Of a DNA stretch of 10,598 bases, positions 7,409-10,598 are shown piece after piece; the stretch's first letter is position 1, and each line of letters begins with the position of its first letter. The stretch comes from Nitrospirota bacterium. GTDB taxonomy: Bacteria; Nitrospirota; Nitrospiria; Nitrospirales; UBA8639. Below the pieces are notes generated by a model, which worked only from the letters and a program-made list of their open reading frames with translations, was not told the origin of the DNA and did no database searches. The DNA lies in assembly GCA_003235785.1 (NCBI GenBank), contig QJYE01000289.1, positions 1 to 10,598 on the forward strand, read 5' to 3'. A program made the translations under genes and the position numbers.

Positions 7409-7885
7409 CCTCCCATCCGTTCCATATTCATCTGGAAAAACTCCGACCTTTAAATTCGGGAATGGGTTTGCTTAAGGGTAAAGGGTTGAACCTACAGCCT
7501 TTCGTTTAACGTCACAATTTTTCCCGTTGACCTAAGATATAATCTGGCTTACGCTCGTTTTATGCAGATGCCGTTGTGTTTATTGATGGGGTACCGGAGG
7601 GGTCCAGAAGACTTATGAATTGTCTAGCAAGTATCTTAATATTTTTCTTGAGGATCAAGACTGAAAGTCATGTGGATCAGTTACAAATTTTTTTGAGCCA
7701 AGCCTTCTTCTCTTCTTGACCTAACTCACCAAGTATAGTGATAAAAGCTGATTATCCTGGTTGTGGCAAACATTTCTACAAGCTTCCTTGTTTTCTTGGC
7801 CCTGTTCACAAGTGGGCGCACACTCGAATTTGAGGGGGTTTATGAAAGATTATCAACAAATTCGCAGTTAAAAGGAGAAAAATGT
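7409..7885. other. Gene-free region upstream of the chlorite dismutase gene
   Basis: About 480 bases hold no supported gene. A perfect TATAAT occurs at 7538-7543, but no good -35 hexamer sits 16-18 bases before it. A perfect 6-bp inverted repeat with a 3-base spacer, TCTTGAGGATCAAGA, lies at 7646-7660. It resembles an FNR half-site pair (TTGA...TCAA) but with a 3-base rather than 6-base gap, so FNR binding is not expected. The promoter for 7886-8650 presumably lies here, after the terminator at 7374-7408. Confidence 0.45.
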
Positions 7886-8650
7886 ATGCGCGCATTAGTA
7901 TCCCTGGTGTTCTTCGCGGTAGTGCAGTGTGGTTTGTCTGGCATGTCCTGGGCGGCCGATGCCCCAATTTTTGGCACCTTTGCTCTGTTTGAGCTGAATA
8001 AAGACTGGGGAAATTTGTCGGTGGAAGAAAGGCAAAAAGGAGGACAGGAGGCGAAAGCATTATTGGAATAAAACAAAAATCAGGTCACCGTGGATGGCTA
8101 TTGGACATATGGGTTGACTGCGGAATCTCATTTTATGCTTCGCCTGCATTCCGCCGACCTCAAAGCCAATCAGCAATTATTGACTCAGCTCCGAAGTACC
8201 CGCCTCGGCCGGCATTTAGATTTGGAATACACCATCAGTGGGGTGACCAAGGGGTTGAATTATGCCCCGGACTTTCCTGATTTGCTTGAAAAACTGAAAG
8301 CGGCGAAATATGAAGGCGATCCTTCGACATATGCCATCATGATTCCCATACGAAAAAATGCCGAATGGTGGAACCTTCCCAAAGAGGAGCGTGTGGCGAT
8401 GATGAAAGAACATACGGTTCCCACGGTAGCCTATTTAAAAACGATCAAACGGAAATTGTACCATTCTACCGGGCTATCAGACGTGGACTTCTTGACCATA
8501 TTTGAAACCAACAATTTGAAGGAATTCAATGATCTGGTCATTGCGTTGCGTATGGTTCGGGAGGATACCTTCAATGTTCAGCTCGGAGAGCCGACGATCA
8601 TTGGCACACTGAAAAACTGGAATGATATTGTGGATCTCCTTGTGAAATAG
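7886..8650 (+). pseudogene. cld: Chlorite dismutase, secreted lineage I type, interrupted by an in-frame stop
   Basis: The family converts chlorite to chloride and O2 at a b-type haem. ATG 7886 has AAGGAG (7872-7877) 8 bases upstream and starts a signal peptide (MRALVSLVFFAVVQCGLSGM, AWAAD-like cleavage near residue 24). After codon 61 there is TAA at 8069-8071. The same frame then continues without gap to TAG 8648-8650 and holds the rest of the domain. Key residues, assigned by spacing to the Nitrospira defluvii enzyme as I remember it (Lys141, His160, Arg173, Glu210), are all present: Lys at 8354 (IPIRK), proximal His at 8411 (KEHT), catalytic distal Arg at 8450 (KRKLYHSTG) and Glu at 8561 (VRED), with the WW pair after IPIRKNAE. 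There is no frameshift. One base change (for example AAA to TAA) explains the defect. It could be a young pseudogene, a sequencing error or a readthrough site. Restart at GTG 8090 would give a leaderless fragment and lacks a good ribosome binding site. Confidence 0.88.
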
Positions 8651-8721
8651 ACGGGTCCCAGTCTGATCATATGGGTTTCATGGATATAAAAAAAGATCTG
8701 CGGCATCCTATTGTCCGGGGT

Positions 8722-8820
8722 GATAGCTGTGCGGATTGCCATAACAAGCACCCCAAAACCACGAAAAAGGATTGGAAGAAGGGGGACTTTATGGGAGCCA
8801 TAGTTGACAGACTGAAATAA
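8722..8820 (+). pseudogene. C-terminal remnant of a second DUF3365 haem protein gene
   Basis: The 32 codons before TAA 8818-8820 encode DSCADCHNKHPKTTKKDW and onward to IVDRLK, matching the end of the 6804-7343 product except for two residues (V to D, R to K). At DNA level the two copies differ at over a dozen codons, almost all silent. They are therefore diverged paralogues that were both under selection, not a recent copy. The N-terminal three quarters of the domain is absent. In frame upstream, an ATG at 8671 or 8680 would give a 46-49 residue peptide (MDIKKDLRHPIVRG before the match) with no signal peptide, so haem c attachment is unlikely. It lies 71 bases after the chlorite dismutase gene and keeps its own terminator. 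Most likely it is what a deletion left. Confidence 0.8.
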
Positions 8821-8848
8821 TTCGCTCTCTTAGGACGAAGTCCTTCAT

Positions 8849-8888
8849 ATGGCGTGGGTGGTGTATGAGCCGCTCACGCCATTTTTTT
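8849..8888 (+). terminator. Rho-independent terminator after the DUF3365 remnant
   Basis: A 13-bp stem, ATGGCGTGGGTGG (8849-8861) with CCGCTCACGCCAT (8870-8882), pairs fully with two wobbles around an 8-base loop. It is followed by a run of seven T (8882-8888). It separates the chlorite dismutase region from the DUF420-cheR pair. The 216 bases from 8889 to 9104 hold nothing else I can support. Confidence 0.88.
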
Positions 8889-9104
8889 GTCGATTGCTCC
8901 TTCCTCACCTCCCTCATCTTTTTCCCCTCAGATTCCTTTCCCAGAAAAAATGTGGTTGCGTCTTATTTCCACTAGAGCATCTGCCGATAGGTATCGAGTA
9001 TGGAGGCCTGAACACGAGATGACTATTTGACCTCCTGCTTCATGTGTATCTGAAGCTCGTTCCGTGAAGAGTGTGCCAGATTTTCCTTCCTTGAGACCTC
9101 ATAC

Positions 9105-9569
9105 ATGCGAATAACCGATCTGTTATGGGGAATGGTGTTAATTGGGATGACGGTAGCCTACGGGATGAATTTTTTTGGAGTGCAAGCGGCGAAGCGGCAC
9201 GATGTCGCGTCGCATCGAAAATGGATGATCATTGCGTGCACGATGGTCGGTATTTGGCTGATTGCGTATGTGACCAAACAACTGATTTTCGGTCGTGATC
9301 ATTTCGAAGGCTCACCCGAACAATATTGTTCGTTCTATGTTCCATTGCTTCTTTTGCATACGGGTTTAGCCATCACGACCCTGGGTCTAGGCGGGACCAA
9401 TATGGTGATAGGATTTCGTCGTTTGCGCTATGGGATTGGGGTTGGTGCGATGGTGGCTGGTGTGTCGATTCATCGAAAACTAGGACATCTTTTACAGTGG
9501 ACGTTTGGCGGTACACTTCTGACAGCCTATGGTGTCTATCTCATGTTGTTTTACTGGTTTCCAGCATGA
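9105..9569 (+). CDS. DUF420-like four-helix membrane protein
   Basis: This 154-residue integral membrane protein has predicted helices at about 5-25, 40-61, 77-103 and 128-151. Histidines sit at helix ends: HDVASHRKWMI (32-42), LLLLHTGLAI (81-90), SIHRKLGHLLQWTF (121-134). This layout, with RH...HRK before helix 2, LxHT in helix 3 and HRKLGHLLQWTF before helix 4, resembles the DUF420 family. That family includes CtaM/YozB-type factors linked to haem-copper oxidase maturation in Bacillota. The role here is an inference; it may assist a terminal oxidase or bind haem. ATG 9105 places helix 1 correctly, but the ribosome binding site is weak (GAG near 9093). An internal ATG at 9132 is possible but would cut helix 1. 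It sits just before cheR with a heptad repeat between, so the two may be co-transcribed. Confidence 0.6.
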   Translation: MRITDLLWGMVLIGMTVAYGMNFFGVQAAKRHDVASHRKWMIIACTMVGIWLIAYVTKQLIFGRDHFEGSPEQYCSFYVPLLLLHTGLAITTLGLGGTNMVIGFRRLRYGIGVGAMVAGVSIHRKLGHLLQWTFGGTLLTAYGVYLMLFYWFPA

Positions 9570-9572
9570 TGA

Positions 9573-9689
9573 GTGAGAAGTCAAAAATGAAAAGGGAATT
9601 GCAAGAAGGACGGAGTCAATCCAATAGAGAGAGTCTTGCTCCCGGCTCATCACTTTTTCCGTTTCACTTCTGACTTTTCACTTTTTCAC
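9573..9689 (+). repeat. Heptad-unit inverted repeat before cheR
   Basis: The purine arm starts 4 bases after the DUF420 stop: GTGAGAA, GTCAAAA, ATGAAAA (9573-9593). The pyrimidine arm 9654-9689 is TTTTTCC, GTTTCAC, TTCTGAC, TTTTCAC, one extra T, TTTTCAC. It ends right at the AGGA (9690-9693) that serves cheR. The centre (9594-9653) has a separate small inner pairing, GCAAGA (9601-9606) with TCTTGC (9634-9639). It has the same layout and polarity as the repeats at 1224 and 4597. Confidence 0.85.
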
Positions 9690-9700
9690 AGGATAAATAC

Positions 9701-10522
9701 ATGAACGCGACATTAACGGACAAAGAATTTGAGCAGTTTCAATCACTGATTTATCAGCAAGTGGGGATTAAGCTTGATACCCCAAAAAAGAGTTTACTGA
9801 CTTCTCGTTTAGGAAAGCGATTGCGGGAATTACAGCTCCCTTCCTATCAGGCCTATTATGATCGCGTGTGCGCGAAGGGTGGCGAAGAAGAACTCACTCA
9901 ATTGGTTGATCTGATTTCCACGAACAAGACGGACTTTTTCCGGGAACCGGGTCATTTTGATTTTCTCCGTGAACAGGTGCTTTCTCAAGTTCAGGCGACT
10001 CGTTCCTTACGTATTTGGTCCTCTGCTTCTTCCTCGGGAGAGGAGCCGTATACGATTGCTATGACGTTGACCGATGCGATTCCTGATCGATCCAGATGGG
10101 ATATTAAAGTTCTGGCGTCAGATATTTCCACACGGGTACTGGCAAAAGCGGCGGCCGGAATTTACGACGATGAGCGAGTGGCCCAATTACCCCAGGATGT
10201 GGTGCGACGCCATTTTCTCCGTGGTAAAGGCGAACAGACAGGAAAATTTAAGGTACGAAAACATTTGTCGGAGATGATCGCGTTTCGTCGTATTAATTTG
10301 ATGGCTCCTGCATTTCCAATTAAAACCCCTTTAGATGTCATCTTTTGTCGCAACGTCATGATCTATTTTGATCGATCGACGCAGGCCACGCTCATGGGAA
10401 AGTTTTATCGGTATCTTCGTCCTGGTGGCTATCTTTTTATCGGACATTCGGAAAGCTTGCAGTGGATTGAGCATCAATTTACCTATGTTAAGCCAACGAT
10501 CTATCAAAAGCCAGAAGCGTAA
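9701..10522 (+). CDS. cheR: Chemotaxis protein methyltransferase CheR
   Basis: CheR transfers methyl groups from S-adenosylmethionine to glutamates of MCPs, setting adaptation. It has 273 residues, typical length. The N-terminal helical domain is about 5-75 (FEQFQSLIYQQVGI, SRLGKRLREL), followed by the conserved NKTDFFRE (75-82). The methyltransferase fold has SSGEEPYTIAMTL (111-123), ASDIS (139-143), FCRNVMIYFD (215-224) and GGYLFIGHSES (242-252). In the beta-subdomain the loop GKGEQTG (175-181) matches the G-x-G-x-x-x-G pattern of the enteric, pentapeptide-binding enzymes. This fits the FFEEF ends of both MCPs here. ATG 9701 has AGGA at 9690-9693, 7 bases upstream. It is separated from cheA, cheW and the receptors by two terminators, so it probably has its own promoter. 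Confidence 0.96.
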   Translation: MNATLTDKEFEQFQSLIYQQVGIKLDTPKKSLLTSRLGKRLRELQLPSYQAYYDRVCAKGGEEELTQLVDLISTNKTDFFREPGHFDFLREQVLSQVQATRSLRIWSSASSSGEEPYTIAMTLTDAIPDRSRWDIKVLASDISTRVLAKAAAGIYDDERVAQLPQDVVRRHFLRGKGEQTGKFKVRKHLSEMIAFRRINLMAPAFPIKTPLDVIFCRNVMIYFDRSTQATLMGKFYRYLRPGGYLFIGHSESLQWIEHQFTYVKPTIYQKPEA

Positions 10523-10525
10523 AGG

Positions 10526-10581
10526 GTCAGACGTGAGGCGAAAGGGGTTAGGCGAAAGGCGAAAAATATGAGGGGGAAAAA
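10526..10581 (+). repeat. Purine arm of a further heptad-unit repeat, cut by the window end
   Basis: Four bases after the region of the cheR stop the 7-base phase begins: GTCAGAC, GTGAGGC, GAAAGGG, GTTAGGC, GAAAGGC, GAAAAAT, ATGAGGG, GGAAAAA. The variant is richer in GGC and GGG than the other copies. The pyrimidine arm and the next gene are not in the window. Confidence 0.75.
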
Positions 10582-10598
10582 AACAGCACGAGGAATGT

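Noticed and set aside
7538..7543. Perfect TATAAT as a promoter for chlorite dismutase
   Set aside because: No acceptable -35 element at 16-18 bases, and a leader of about 340 bases would follow; a chance match in A-T rich DNA is likely.
7615..7719. 34-codon ORF with GGAGG upstream at 7597-7601
   Set aside because: No recognisable features, spacing is long, and composition is like the surrounding noncoding DNA.
7763..7885. In-frame GTG extension upstream of the chlorite dismutase start
   Set aside because: It has no ribosome binding site, and ATG 7886 has AAGGAG and begins a normal signal peptide.
8090..8650. Separate gene starting at GTG 8090
   Set aside because: It is the rest of the interrupted chlorite dismutase in the same frame. 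There is no good ribosome site and the product would lack the signal peptide and first strand.
8964..8990. Sigma-28-like site (GCCGATAG at 8983-8990)
   Set aside because: The -10 is good, but the element 15 bases upstream is TATT rather than TAAA, and the downstream DUF420 gene is not a motility gene.
9326..9673. 115-codon + strand open frame
   Set aside because: It is a shadow frame of the DUF420-like gene and runs into the heptad repeat; it has no domain and no ribosome site.

Overview
The window is a chemotaxis (che) cluster, all genes on the + strand, about half G+C by eye. It most likely comes from a Nitrospira-like member of the Nitrospirota. The main evidence is a chlorite dismutase gene whose remains resemble the Nitrospira-type (lineage I, secreted) enzyme as I remember it, beside periplasmic c-type haem proteins. 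The genus is an inference; no marker gene such as rRNA is present.

Layout: 1-1223 is the 3' part of cheA (P3-P4-P5; the P1 and P2 domains lie outside). 1358-1873 is cheW. 1874-2376 is a gene-free gap. 2377-4590 is a methyl-accepting chemotaxis protein (MCP) with a large periplasmic Cache-like sensor. 4745-6565 is a second MCP whose periplasmic sensor is a DUF3365 (Tll0287-like) domain with a haem c motif, CVSCH. 6804-7343 is a free-standing secreted DUF3365 cytochrome (CADCH), followed by a clear terminator. 7886-8650 is a chlorite dismutase gene interrupted by one in-frame TAA at codon 62 but otherwise complete. 8722-8820 is the C-terminal remnant of a second DUF3365 cytochrome gene, followed by a second terminator. 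9105-9569 is a four-helix DUF420-like membrane protein. 9701-10522 is cheR. The next gene is outside the window.

Working together: the two MCPs would signal through CheW and CheA, and CheR would methylate them. Their signalling domains are about 94% identical, and both end in FFEEF, which fits the x-[HFYW]-x-x-[HFYW] pentapeptide that tethers CheR. The CheR here carries the glycine-patterned beta-subdomain loop (GKGEQTG) expected of a tether-dependent enzyme. The haem proteins, chlorite dismutase and DUF420 gene look like a redox or stress cassette set between the receptors and cheR, with two terminators separating them from cheR.

The most unusual structure is a family of intergenic inverted repeats built from 7-bp units (roughly GTGAAGA, GTAAGGA, GTGAAAA). 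They fill the cheA-cheW, mcp-mcp and DUF420-cheR gaps and begin again after cheR. The purine arm always follows the stop codon and the pyrimidine arm always precedes the next ribosome binding site. I know of no named family for them.
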